Part shown: positions 36,217 to 45,422 of the stretch, piece after piece
Layout: each line of letters starts with the position of its first letter
Numbering within the stretch: the first letter of the stretch is position 1
Source of the DNA: JAFEDN01 sp963795715
GTDB lineage: Bacteria; Pseudomonadota; Gammaproteobacteria; Coxiellales; Coxiellaceae
Assembly (NCBI GenBank): GCA_963795715.1
Contig: CAWCIY010000002.1
Location: 2,046,001 to 2,110,000 of the forward strand
Length of the DNA stretch: 64,000 bases
Direction of reading: 5' to 3'
Notes under the pieces: generated by a model
Seen by the model: only the letters and a program-made list of their open reading frames with translations
Told to the model about the DNA's origin: nothing
The model's database searches: none
Made by a program: the position numbers and the translations under genes

Positions 36217-38145
36217 ATGAAAGATGAAAAAATACAATGGTACTCTAAATTGAAAAAAAAATTTACCTTTGCTTTCTTGGCCAGGCATTATCACATCCTG
36301 GGTTTAAAGGATCCATCACCCCGGTTATTAAATTTTTGGTCGGAAGCCTTTAAAGCCCATAATTTAGCAGAGTTATGGGAAAGCTGCGGCAATGCCCGGG
36401 AAAAAAATGAATTTCTTATAGACCTCATTTTTAGTAATAGATTAGACCTGGTTCAATACGCGAGATTCAATGAATTATTTTTTGATGAGTATAAAACTGA
36501 AGAAGATGGGAATTTATTTACCTTGGAACATTATGCAGCTATATGTGGGAATTCAGATATTTATTTGACTGTGCCTAAACCCTATGTAAGTTTTATCGCC
36601 TATGGAATCATAGACCTCGCAGTTATGCATGAGGATGCTGAGTTTGTCAGAACGGTATTAGATTATATATCAAAAACTAGAAAACTAATATATGGTTCTT
36701 CTGACTACAGAAATCCCCATGATGCACATCCTCATTTCCTAAATTCCCCTCTTACTCCACTGGCGTATGCTGCAAATCCTGAAATTTTAAATATATTACA
36801 CAAAAAAAAATACGGTTTTTATATAAAAAATTGTGAAAGACAAATTTTTCTTGAAGACATGGCACAAAATAGGGTCCGTCATCGTTACCATAATATAAGC
36901 GAACAAAAAACTTATAATTTTTATCAGGCTCCTCTCGAAAATTTTCAATATTTATATTTAAAATATGGACATTTTGTCGATACTTTTTTCTCTAAATTAG
37001 ATAAAGTCCGCATATTGTATTTAGCCGTGATTGCCAGCAACAACCAGGTTATACATCTCGAAAAATTTCCACATTTATATTTAAAATATGGAAATTATGT
37101 CGATTATCTTTGTAAAACTTTAGATCGAGACGGCCGCATATTATATCGAACAGTCAGTAATGGACCACTAATACGGTGGTTGATTCAAGGACAAGGCATA
37201 GAACCCGACTTTTCTAGATGGACTATGTTTCCTGATGATTCAAAAAGAGCGATGCTGGCTCAAGCAAGAAAGATTATTGCTGATGATAAACTCAATGTGG
37301 GTGAATCAAATTTAAATTTAAGCATTGATATAACTTATCAGAAATTATGTTCAATAAGAAAAGAATATTACAATTTTTTTCTTTCCAATCATACTTTAAT
37401 TCCTATGATTAATTTTTTGAATCATTCATTAATGGAGTATCTTACCAAGGATATGATTGGTTTGGTTGCCCAATATGCTATTCCAATAGGCCATGACGGC
37501 CACGTTCCCGATGTGGAATACGTAAATAACGAATCCAAATTGAGAAAAAAGCTGTTAACAATTGCGGAGAAGAAGCAGGAGAGAAGAACCAAAAATGTGG
37601 TTTCACTTTGGAAAAATACACATTCCGATTTAGTGAATTCCTCCTTAATTTCAGCTACTTTGGCTTTACCTACTGTTCCTCAACTCCATAATATGGCAAA
37701 AGAATTAAAATCTCTTCAACATTCAGTCCCCTACTTTTGGGACCTTAATTCTGCCAAGAATTATATTAAGAAAATATTGGCCGATAACCAAGATTCTTTG
37801 CCGCAAGGATTAGGGAGCAGTTCTTTCTGGAGCTATTTATATTGTGCAACTGCGGGTATACCGCAGGAACCTACTAAACGCAATAACTATAGTGATATTA
37901 ATAAAATATTAGCCGGTGACAAAAATTCTTTTCTAAAAGAATTAGAACGAATTCCCACCCTGGATTCTTTATATCATTGGGTTGAGGCCCTGGGACGAAA
38001 GATTTTCGAAAGCAATAATAATTTTCACTCTCCAGCACATAAATATATTTTTGACTTAAAAATTGCCAATTTGGCCAGAGTTTGTCATCGATTAAAGGAA
38101 ATACAATCATCGAGCAGGCATGGTGTCACATTAGGATATTTCTGA
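36217..38145 (+). CDS. Ankyrin-like hypothetical protein, C-terminus replaced by a mobile element
   Basis: A 642-residue protein. Residues about 60-200 show degenerate ankyrin-like helices (TLEHYAAICGNSDIYL; LTPLAYAANPEILNIL). A short internal repeat occurs near 245-300 (YLYLKYGHFVDTFFSKLDK and LYLKYGNYVDYLCKTLDR). MEYLTKDMIGLVAQYAI near 408 resembles the F-box-like motif of other proteins here. The last nine residues (RHGVTLGYF) and the stop are contributed by a RAYT-derived element inserted at 38119, so the original protein was probably longer. Role unknown. Confidence 0.65.
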   Translation: MKDEKIQWYSKLKKKFTFAFLARHYHILGLKDPSPRLLNFWSEAFKAHNLAELWESCGNAREKNEFLIDLIFSNRLDLVQYARFNELFFDEYKTEEDGNLFTLEHYAAICGNSDIYLTVPKPYVSFIAYGIIDLAVMHEDAEFVRTVLDYISKTRKLIYGSSDYRNPHDAHPHFLNSPLTPLAYAANPEILNILHKKKYGFYIKNCERQIFLEDMAQNRVRHRYHNISEQKTYNFYQAPLENFQYLYLKYGHFVDTFFSKLDKVRILYLAVIASNNQVIHLEKFPHLYLKYGNYVDYLCKTLDRDGRILYRTVSNGPLIRWLIQGQGIEPDFSRWTMFPDDSKRAMLAQARKIIADDKLNVGESNLNLSIDITYQKLCSIRKEYYNFFLSNHTLIPMINFLNHSLMEYLTKDMIGLVAQYAIPIGHDGHVPDVEYVNNESKLRKKLLTIAEKKQERRTKNVVSLWKNTHSDLVNSSLISATLALPTVPQLHNMAKELKSLQHSVPYFWDLNSAKNYIKKILADNQDSLPQGLGSSSFWSYLYCATAGIPQEPTKRNNYSDINKILAGDKNSFLKELERIPTLDSLYHWVEALGRKIFESNNNFHSPAHKYIFDLKIANLARVCHRLKEIQSSSRHGVTLGYF

Positions 38146-38724
38146 TAAATATTATTTTTAATCTGATAGTTATATACAGCAACTATACGTATAGAATTCA
38201 TACAAAAATCCTGTATTGCTTCGGCGTCAAATTTAATTTCAAATTAGATTTCATATTTAATTTTATTTCAATAAACGTACTGCGCATATGCCAAGGAAAA
38301 TAAGGACACATTATTTTGAAGCGATGTACCACGTAATGCTTCGAGGTAACTAAAAAGTTACCTTAGCAAGGAGTCTGTTTATTTATTTTGCACACTATTA
38401 CGCCAATTATCAAATCAACGAAATTGCTAAATTTATCCTCCAAAACCCCGAAAGTATCAGTAGAACAATGCGCCGACATTTGCAATTTATTAGACCAAAA
38501 GAATCGATGAGATCGATTTTAAATAATATTGAAAATGACTTAATTAAATTAAGCCGTTGTTAATTTTTTATATAAGAAACAACTCTTATCATTCAAATTC
38601 AAAATCTAGGTGCAGGTTTTAATTCCTTTCATGGTTGTCCATTTTCAATACGTACACCTTTTATCGTTAAACGATTGTATTTACTTTTTATTTTTAATAA
38701 TTATCCTAATGTGACACCTTCGTT
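38119..38724 (+). mobile_element. RAYT-derived non-autonomous element (606 bp)
   Basis: Both terminal repeats are intact. The interior is deleted from just after the transposase start (CTTCGAGGTAA) to the DnaA-like segment (AAAAAGTTACCTTAGC). The same junction is found in the copy at 41694, so the two descend from one deleted form that kept moving, presumably with transposase supplied by full copies. Confidence 0.9.
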
Positions 38725-38869
38725 CTTTCCATCGAATTAATTTTTCCATGTCGGCATCATTACCTATCAATAATTTCCTCAAAGTTTTTAGCGCTACCTT
38801 TGCGTTTCCAATTCGGTATTCACAAATTTGCTGAAATTTCTTTAATAAATTAAGCCCAAACCGTCTCAA
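38725..38869 (-). pseudogene. Unrecognised C-terminal or internal gene fragment
   Basis: About 48 codons reading RRFGLNLLKKFQQICEYRI and later ADMEKLIRWKE up to the element border. Protein-like but not assigned; it may be a relic interrupted by the RAYT-derived element. Confidence 0.3.
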
Positions 38870-39007
38870 CAGAGATTCATTATCAACCTTTTATTTGAAT
38901 TGTAGTAGGCTACTATGTTCTTGTTTGCGTTATAATCTATTAAATTTTTATAAAGCTCACTTAATGGGCTAGTACGTTGATTATCGTATTAAATCTTTAA
39001 GAAAAAA

Positions 39008-41341
39008 TTATTCAAGAATGTTGCATATTTTCGCCGTCCGGCTATTTCGATTTTTATGATATTCTATTTTTGTTTGAATATCTTCATTTTTCGAAAAACT
39101 AGCAGCTACTGCTGATTTTTTAAATAAGGTATGATGCCAGGCGCCAAATAGCTGAGATCGACTAAATAACTTCTGGTTAAAAGACCATTGATATATTTCT
39201 TTAAATAGAGCATTATTTTTATAATGACAATTTCCACTATAATTGTTTGCTAATTTCCATGCTTTTGCTGTCCGGCTATTGGGATTTGTTTTTATATATA
39301 CTTTAATATCGTTTTCAAGTTCCTGGTCAGTTTTTTGTTCTTTTCCGTTCAAATAATTAGTTTTCAAAAAACCACTTTGACCTTCCCATAACGCTTGATA
39401 TATTTTTTTAAATGCAATTATAGTAGGATTAGTATCAAACCCAAAATAAGGTTTCACACTTCTAAATGCTTCCTTATCAGATTCGAGATTTTCTAATGCA
39501 AAAGAAAAAGGCGTTTGCCCTATGACTGTATGTTCTTCTTTTAATAAATCGTTGAAGTAAGTTGAATTTGTTTTTTGTAAAGTGTCCATCAGTCGCCAAT
39601 TTCCACTGGCGGCGGCAAAAAACACAAAATTAGTTTTATTCATGCGCCATGACGGCATACAATTCAGTAAACGGGCCTGTTCTTCATCATTACCCTTCAT
39701 TAAAATAGAAGAAATCAAAGCCCGGATTAAAATATGACGTTGCTCGTGGATGACATTAAAATGATGATAAAGATATCCACAATATTGATGAAATTGTTCG
39801 GTAATTTCTTTGTGATGTTGAGTCACAAATTTTTTGAATTCATTTTTATCGGAAATAATGATTTCGTGGTCAAGCGGTACACTACCTAATATTCTCCATA
39901 ACCCTATTCCTTCACCCTCACCCATGCCAATAAATCGAGAAAATAATCTTTTCAATTCATCACAATCACTGAAATTTTCTCCCAGGTTACGAATAATGTC
40001 GACAAAAAAGCAGACTGTCCATGGACGCGATTGAAAAAATGGAAATTTAGGCTTTCCAACAGCCCCACTGATTTGTGCAGAGTGAGAACTATCTCCGGAT
40101 GAGGCATCGATTTCGGCAATGGATTCAAGAATTTCTTTATCGTGTTCCGATAAGCCACGTAAATCGATGATTCGGACTACTTTACCGGGAGAACCATCCT
40201 TGTCTTCACCTTTATATTCAGTCTCACCCGTGATTTTACAGTCAGAGGTTAGCAGAGTGATTTTTTTAATTTTTCCTAATAATGGGTCAGTTAAAAAATG
40301 ATGCGTATTTTCAGTCCAACAACCGAGATTAGTAATAATATCGACATGAGGTTTGTCGCTAATGGCGAGTGCAGTCATTAGAAAATATTCCACATCAGAG
40401 GGGGTTTGGAGATACCCAAAATATAAATTGTTTTCTTCGCAGTATTTTTCTGCAGATTTACTCTTAGTCAGTAGAGAAAACAAAGTCTGATTTTCAATTT
40501 CTTCGAGTAGCTGTTCTGGTTTTTTCCCTGACATCGTATAGCCAAGCATATTGGTATTGAATTTTATCCCTACATGATTTTTATGGACACCCATCCCATA
40601 CACGTCATAGGCGTTACGATATGATTGAGGAACTGGTTTATGATTTGATCTATTGGTATGAAAAACAACTTGATGCCCATATTCACTAATACATTGTTTA
40701 TAGCAAGTTTTGAGGTCGCACATGAGGAATATATCATCCTGATTAAAGTCAGAAGTGCTGCCGTTGAGTTTTAATCGCGTAGAAATATTAACCGTAGCCT
40801 GATGTCGTTTAACAAAATGTTCCAATAATTCTCGCGACTGAATCAATTTCTTAACAGGAGGAAAATTTATATGTTTTTTTCCATCAATCCAAAAAATGAA
40901 GCGTTTAGTGGTAGCCTTTTTTTCATCAAAAGCCTCTCGGCCTGGATCGATCAGATAAATATCCTGATCATTCAAGACCTTCAGGTACTTTAGCTGTTGC
41001 TGGATTGCATCGATCTTTTCCGGATGTACGATACAGAGAGCGCGTAACGTCACGATCTCTTTCCATTCCTGCAGAATCTGGTGATAGTAAGTGAAAAATT
41101 CCACCAGATGTTTAAATTCACCTACTCCGGCGAAATTGTTATAGGTATAAAGCAGTATTTCAAGTGGATCACCTGCCTGATTGCGTCGCTCTAAATGCTC
41201 ATAAAGCAAATGAGTCAATTCCTTTGCATCTTTTACATTGGGGTACGCCGCTAAAATGGAGGAAATATTGTCGGATTGAGGATCAATAAGTTTGAATTCG
41301 TCATTTTTATTCATAATTACCCTTACTTTTATCTTCGTCAT
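39008..41341 (-). CDS. Large hypothetical protein, possibly glycosyltransferase-like, ankyrin-like tail
   Basis: 777 residues from 41341, or 768 from ATG 41314 (MNKNDEFKLID), which follows AAGG and is a good alternative start. IDASSGDSSHSAQISGAVG and KPKFPFFQSRPW near residues 412-442 recall the donor-site 'TGDxSxSEAIxxGKxxFYE' pattern of some GT-B glycosyltransferases seen in Legionellales, preceded by LYFGYLQTPSDVEYFLMTAL. The C-terminal 230 residues include ankyrin-like helices (FFAAASGNWRLMDTLQKTN) and a repeated NxNSRTAK motif (NPNSRTAKAW; NRNSRTAKIC). No signal peptide. The glycosyltransferase reading is tentative. Confidence 0.6.
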   Translation of the reverse strand: MTKIKVRVIMNKNDEFKLIDPQSDNISSILAAYPNVKDAKELTHLLYEHLERRNQAGDPLEILLYTYNNFAGVGEFKHLVEFFTYYHQILQEWKEIVTLRALCIVHPEKIDAIQQQLKYLKVLNDQDIYLIDPGREAFDEKKATTKRFIFWIDGKKHINFPPVKKLIQSRELLEHFVKRHQATVNISTRLKLNGSTSDFNQDDIFLMCDLKTCYKQCISEYGHQVVFHTNRSNHKPVPQSYRNAYDVYGMGVHKNHVGIKFNTNMLGYTMSGKKPEQLLEEIENQTLFSLLTKSKSAEKYCEENNLYFGYLQTPSDVEYFLMTALAISDKPHVDIITNLGCWTENTHHFLTDPLLGKIKKITLLTSDCKITGETEYKGEDKDGSPGKVVRIIDLRGLSEHDKEILESIAEIDASSGDSSHSAQISGAVGKPKFPFFQSRPWTVCFFVDIIRNLGENFSDCDELKRLFSRFIGMGEGEGIGLWRILGSVPLDHEIIISDKNEFKKFVTQHHKEITEQFHQYCGYLYHHFNVIHEQRHILIRALISSILMKGNDEEQARLLNCMPSWRMNKTNFVFFAAASGNWRLMDTLQKTNSTYFNDLLKEEHTVIGQTPFSFALENLESDKEAFRSVKPYFGFDTNPTIIAFKKIYQALWEGQSGFLKTNYLNGKEQKTDQELENDIKVYIKTNPNSRTAKAWKLANNYSGNCHYKNNALFKEIYQWSFNQKLFSRSQLFGAWHHTLFKKSAVAASFSKNEDIQTKIEYHKNRNSRTAKICNILE

Positions 41342-41532
41342 ATTACTTTAGATTGTTTATATAATAACTATAAAAATATTAAGAATTACTTAAATTATGA
41401 CTATTTATTAAAAAATGTCTCTGTACTGGACAATTTTTAAAAGGAGGGGTTATAAAGCAGAAAAGAATTGTTGAATAAGCCGCTGATTTGAAACAGAATA
41501 TGCCTAGATTGAATTAAGTAAAGGACATATAA

Positions 41533-42311
41533 ATGGAACAAATCAGCGAGCTGATGATTATACTGGGTCAATTATTAAATTGGAATAAATGGAGGCGTGA
41601 TTGTTTAAGTAAAGCAATTCTTTCTCTGATAAAAGTACGAAATGTTAACTTACAAGAGTTGGCAATAGGTTTAAACACACAGGCATGGTGTCACATTAGG
41701 ATATTTTTGATAAATATTATTTTTAATCTGATAGTTATATACAGCAACTATACGTATAGAATTCATACAAAAATCCTGTATTGCTTCGGCGTCAAATTTA
41801 ATTTCAAATTAGATTTCATATTTAATTTTATTTCAATAAACGTATTGTGCATATGCCAAGGAAAACAAGGACACATTATTTTGAAGCGATGTACCACGTA
41901 ATGCTTCGAGGTAACTAAAAAGTTACCTTAGCAAGGAGTCTGTTTATTTATTTTGCACACTATTACGCCAATTATCAAATCAACGAAATTGCTAAATTTA
42001 TCCTCCAAAACCCCGAAAGTATCAGTAGAACAATGCACCGACATTTGCAATTTATTAGACCAAAAGAATCCATGAGATCGATTTTAAATAATATTGAAAA
42101 TGACTTAATTAAATTAAGCCGTTGTTAATTTTTTATATAAGAGCCAACTCTATCATTCAAATTAAAAATCTAAGGCGCAGGTTTTAATTCCTTTCATGGT
42201 TGTCCATTTTCAATACGTACACCTTTTATCGTTAAACGATTGTATTTACTTTTTATTTTTAATAATTATCCTAATGTGACACCTTCGTTACACAGGTTAA
42301 ACCCATCCAAC
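41533..42311 (+). pseudogene. IS4-family transposase fragment interrupted by a RAYT-derived element
   Basis: 41533-41693 encodes ILGQLLNWNKWRRDCLSKAI then KVRNVNLQELAIGLNTQ, the N-terminus of IS4-group transposases. After the inserted element the frame resumes at 42297 as VKPIQRIKSNHFL and decays within about 20 codons. The transposase domain itself is absent. Confidence 0.65.
41694..42289 (+). mobile_element. RAYT-derived non-autonomous element (596 bp), with a 7-bp flanking repeat
   Basis: Same ends and same internal deletion as the copy at 38119. ACACAGG occurs at 41687-41693 and again at 42290-42296, and removing the element plus one repeat restores the IS4 frame (GLNTQVKPIQRIK). This is the only copy with a visible duplication. 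Confidence 0.9.
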
Positions 42312-42331
42312 GAATCAAAAGTAATCATTTC

Positions 42332-43294
42332 TTACTCAATAGCTACTTGTCCAAATAACTGAACTATCATTTTTTTGACAGTAGCAATAATCAGCTCCGG
42401 CTGAGAAAATGGGACATTATGACTACTATTTTCCGCTATAATTTGATAACCACCGGATGATTTTCTCACTAAATCGTTTTGTAATTCGCGAATTCTATCC
42501 TTGAACTTGAGCTCAGGGCCGCTATATAGTCCAGCTGAAATGACAGCCATGGGTTTATTTAAAATAGAGAGATTTTTCAGTGGCGATAGACTGATTTCAA
42601 CATGGGAAAAAATATCTTGCATTGTTGATATCCATGTAGAGCAAGTAATCTCAGCCTGTATTCGTTTGCGCATCGCTACAGGAAGCGTTGGCGGGAGTGG
42701 GAATAATTTATTTACCACTAGCCTGAAAATTCCAAAAATTGACGCTATTTTTAAAATTCTCATCATGTTTGACGACGGTAATGGAATCACCTTAAGTTGT
42801 TCCTCATGATAAGCATCGACCAAAATAATTCCAGCCACTTCCTCCGGATATCGATAAGCGTATAACAGATTCAGCAATCCTCCATAAGAATGACCAACTA
42901 ATATATAGGGCTTGGGCATGTCGAGTTTAGAAAGCAGGTCATGAAGATCTTCTACACTGTGTGAACTGGTGTTGTCATCCAGATTTTGCGGACTCCAACC
43001 AAAACCTGCTCGATCATAGCTTAAACAATTGGCGAACTTCTCAATTTCAGGTTGAACCAACATCCATGAAGTAGAAGACAAGCCATTGCCTGCTTCTAAT
43101 ATTACACTGGGGCCATGTTCAGATATTTTTTTGCGTTTAACATGTAGGAGTCGATGATTTTTAATGTCAATCATCTCTCCGAGGGGCGGATATATCCGTT
43201 GGTCTCGTTTTGCAGACCAAAACTGATAGGCAGCGCCTATAAAGATGAATCCAATCAAAAAACAAATGATATAGATAAGTACAAACATACTCAC
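42332..43294 (-). CDS. Membrane-anchored alpha/beta hydrolase
   Basis: About 318-320 residues; starts are GTG 43294 (overlapping the upstream stop as GTGA) or ATG 43288. An N-terminal helix (LIYIICFLIGFIFIGAAY) anchors it to the membrane. VILEAGNGLSSTSW gives the oxyanion region, ILVGHSYGGLLNLLY the nucleophile Ser, ILVDAYHEEQ a likely acid region, and ENSSHNVPFSQPE the catalytic His. Last gene of a probable unit SRPBCC - MarR - hydrolase. Substrate unknown; an esterase or lipase. Confidence 0.85.
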   Translation of the reverse strand: MSMFVLIYIICFLIGFIFIGAAYQFWSAKRDQRIYPPLGEMIDIKNHRLLHVKRKKISEHGPSVILEAGNGLSSTSWMLVQPEIEKFANCLSYDRAGFGWSPQNLDDNTSSHSVEDLHDLLSKLDMPKPYILVGHSYGGLLNLLYAYRYPEEVAGIILVDAYHEEQLKVIPLPSSNMMRILKIASIFGIFRLVVNKLFPLPPTLPVAMRKRIQAEITCSTWISTMQDIFSHVEISLSPLKNLSILNKPMAVISAGLYSGPELKFKDRIRELQNDLVRKSSGGYQIIAENSSHNVPFSQPELIIATVKKMIVQLFGQVAIE

Positions 43295-43762
43295 TCAGGA
43301 GCTTGTGTTTTAACGACTAAATTATTTAATAACGATAGTAGAATTTTTTGATCATGCCTGGAAATTACATCAAAAAATTCTGCATCCACTTTTTCAATAA
43401 TAGGCACTAATTTGGATATGAGTCCTTTTCCTTTTTTAGTCAAGCAAACCGTCTTCATTCGGGTATCCCCTGGATGTTCGTAGCGCTGGATATAGCCATC
43501 CGCAACCAGCTTTTTTAAAGACTGTGAAACAGTCATCTTGTCTAACTTCGATTGATGGATGATTAAACTTTGAGTGACCTCTTGATGCCTGATTTTCAAA
43601 CCATAAAGTAATTGCCAGGATCACAAATTGAGGATGGGAAATTCCGGAAAATTCCAATGCTTTTTTAATTAACCGTTGCCAGGTGATCGTGGTTTGCCAC
43701 AATAAAAATCCTGGGCTATCTTCTGGTTTATCAAATCCAAAGGTAGAATTAGCTTTGGGCAT
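43291..43762 (-). pseudogene. MarR-family regulator, frameshifted
   Basis: The 5' part (43762-43600) reads SPGFLLWQTTITWQRLIKKA then FSGISHPQFVILAITLWFEN; the 3' part in the next frame reads RHQEVTQSLIIHQSKLDKMT and GYIQRYEHPGDTRMKTVCLT, the recognition helix and wing of MarR proteins (D-x-R in the wing). The shift lies near 43595-43605. Overlaps both neighbours, so it belonged to an operon whose regulator is now lost, unless a frameshift is tolerated. Confidence 0.85.
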
Positions 43763-44180
43763 ATCGATTTCTCAATAAATTAACCAGAGAATCCGTTTCT
43801 TTTGCCGCGGAAGCAGCCACTTTTTTAGCGACTAATTGAACCCAGAGAAAGCTGAGTAAGCCCGTGACTTGGATGGTATTCTTGATTTGCAAACCATCTG
43901 GGGTTTCTTCTAACTCATGGATATCAAACATTTTTGCACCAAAAAACTGAGTGCAATCGACAAATTTTTTATTCTCAATCAGCTCGATGATTTCTACTTT
44001 AACTGCCGGCGCACCTTTGGGCTTTAGCATAAAATAATTTCCAACTACGAACCTGCCATATAATTGACAATAATCCAGATCATCATGCCATCGAGTATAA
44101 TGATCGACATCAGCCCATATTTGCCAAACGTCTTCTTTTTTAATGTTTTGATAAACTTTACTATAAGATTTAATCCACAT
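43749..44180 (-). CDS. SRPBCC (START/Bet v1-like) domain protein
   Basis: 143 residues with the hallmark start VYQNIKKEDVWQIWADVDHY then TRWHDDLDYCQLYG, and the C-terminal helix typical of polyketide-cyclase-like SRPBCC proteins that bind hydrophobic ligands. No signal peptide. Overlaps the MarR gene by 14 bp and is the first gene of that unit. Confidence 0.8.
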   Translation of the reverse strand: MWIKSYSKVYQNIKKEDVWQIWADVDHYTRWHDDLDYCQLYGRFVVGNYFMLKPKGAPAVKVEIIELIENKKFVDCTQFFGAKMFDIHELEETPDGLQIKNTIQVTGLLSFLWVQLVAKKVAASAAKETDSLVNLLRNRYAQS

Positions 44181-44308
44181 ATCAACCTCGATTATGTAAA
44201 AATATATATTGTATATAAATTTACTATCTTGTCAAGAAGTTTTATTTTCCCTATCCGGTTAGATATAATGACTCAATTTGTGGCCGTCCATCATTTATAG
44301 ATTTATCA

Positions 44309-45272
44309 TGAAAAATACATTATATGTCCTTTCTTCGATTCATTCTTTTGAAGAATACGAACAATTCAAACAACAAATTGATATTTTAGAAAATATTGCC
44401 AAAGAAATTCTTAGCCGGCATCAAATGCCAGCAAGGTCACTTCACATTATTTTCTGAAGGCACTAATATCGTATTTTTGCACAATGATTCAAACGTTATT
44501 AAAATATTTCCCACCTTTTCATCAAGATCAATTTAATAGTGAACAATTAGTTCTGAAGCATCTGGAAGCAAAACTTTCCGTCAAAACTCCTCGCATTCAA
44601 CACATCGGTGACATTGCCGGATGGCCATATATCATGATGACCAGGCTTAGACGGGACACTTTTAGAAACACTCTGGGAAAACTTAGATCACTCTAATAAA
44701 AAAATTATTATCCGTGAATTAGGTTCTTTAATTAAAGAGGTTCATGCCATACCTACTAATGGACTTGAAGAGATTGATTGCCATTGGGAAACTTTTATCA
44801 GCAAACAAATCATGAATTGTGTTAACCAGCATCGACGTAGACAGATTTCGGAAACTTTAATTCAGCAAATCCCTGATTATCTTGCACCGATTGAAAAATC
44901 CTTACGAACCATCCATAAACCAGTGCTGCTCACTGGAGAATATACACCCATGAATTTTATGGTTAAAAAAATTTCCGGTGTTTGGCACATTGATGGGCTT
45001 TTTGATTTCGGGGATGCGATGTTAGGATTACCGGAATATGATTTATTAGGCCCGGGCGCATTTCTCATTCAAGGAGATCGATCTTTATTACGAGAGTTTC
45101 TAGCGCTTATGGATATTCGGCAGAGCAAATGAATCAAAACTTAAGCCATCAATTAACAGCTTTAATGCTCCTGCATAAATATAGCCATTTGAAAGTCCAA
45201 ATTAGAATAAATGAATGGGAAAATAAAGTAAAAAATATCCAGGATCTGGAAAGATTAGTCTGGGGATTTTAA
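44309..45272 (+). pseudogene. Aminoglycoside/choline-kinase-like (APH) gene with several frameshifts
   Basis: Fragments in three frames make one APH-type protein: MKNTLYVLSSIHSFEEYEQF; FSEGTNIVFLHNDSNVIKIF (nucleotide-binding lysine region); LLTGEYTPMNFMVKK (catalytic loop, H/G-D-x-x-x-x-N replaced by GEYTPMN); GLFDFGDAMLGLPEYDLLG (metal-binding DFGD). At least three shifts and one stop (45130) occur. No function is expected. Confidence 0.8.
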
Positions 45273-45392
45273 TTTTTCCCGTGGACTTGAACTCTCATTC
45301 CCTCTTGTTTCTAAAAAACAGAGCTGCTGATAAAGCATCTCGGTTAATGGCATTGGGTAGTGATGCGCTTTGGCGATGAATAGCGTTCTCAT
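45255..45392 (-). pseudogene. Beta-hydroxyacid dehydrogenase C-terminal fragment
   Basis: 45 codons reading MRTLFIAKAHHYPMPLTEML then YQQLCFLETRG. HYPMPLTxxxYQ resembles the C-terminal helix of 3-hydroxyisobutyrate dehydrogenase-type enzymes. The NAD domain is missing. Convergent with and overlapping the end of the APH relic. Confidence 0.4.
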
Positions 45393-45422
45393 TCTGCCAA
45401 AGTTGTTTTTATATCACAAAAA

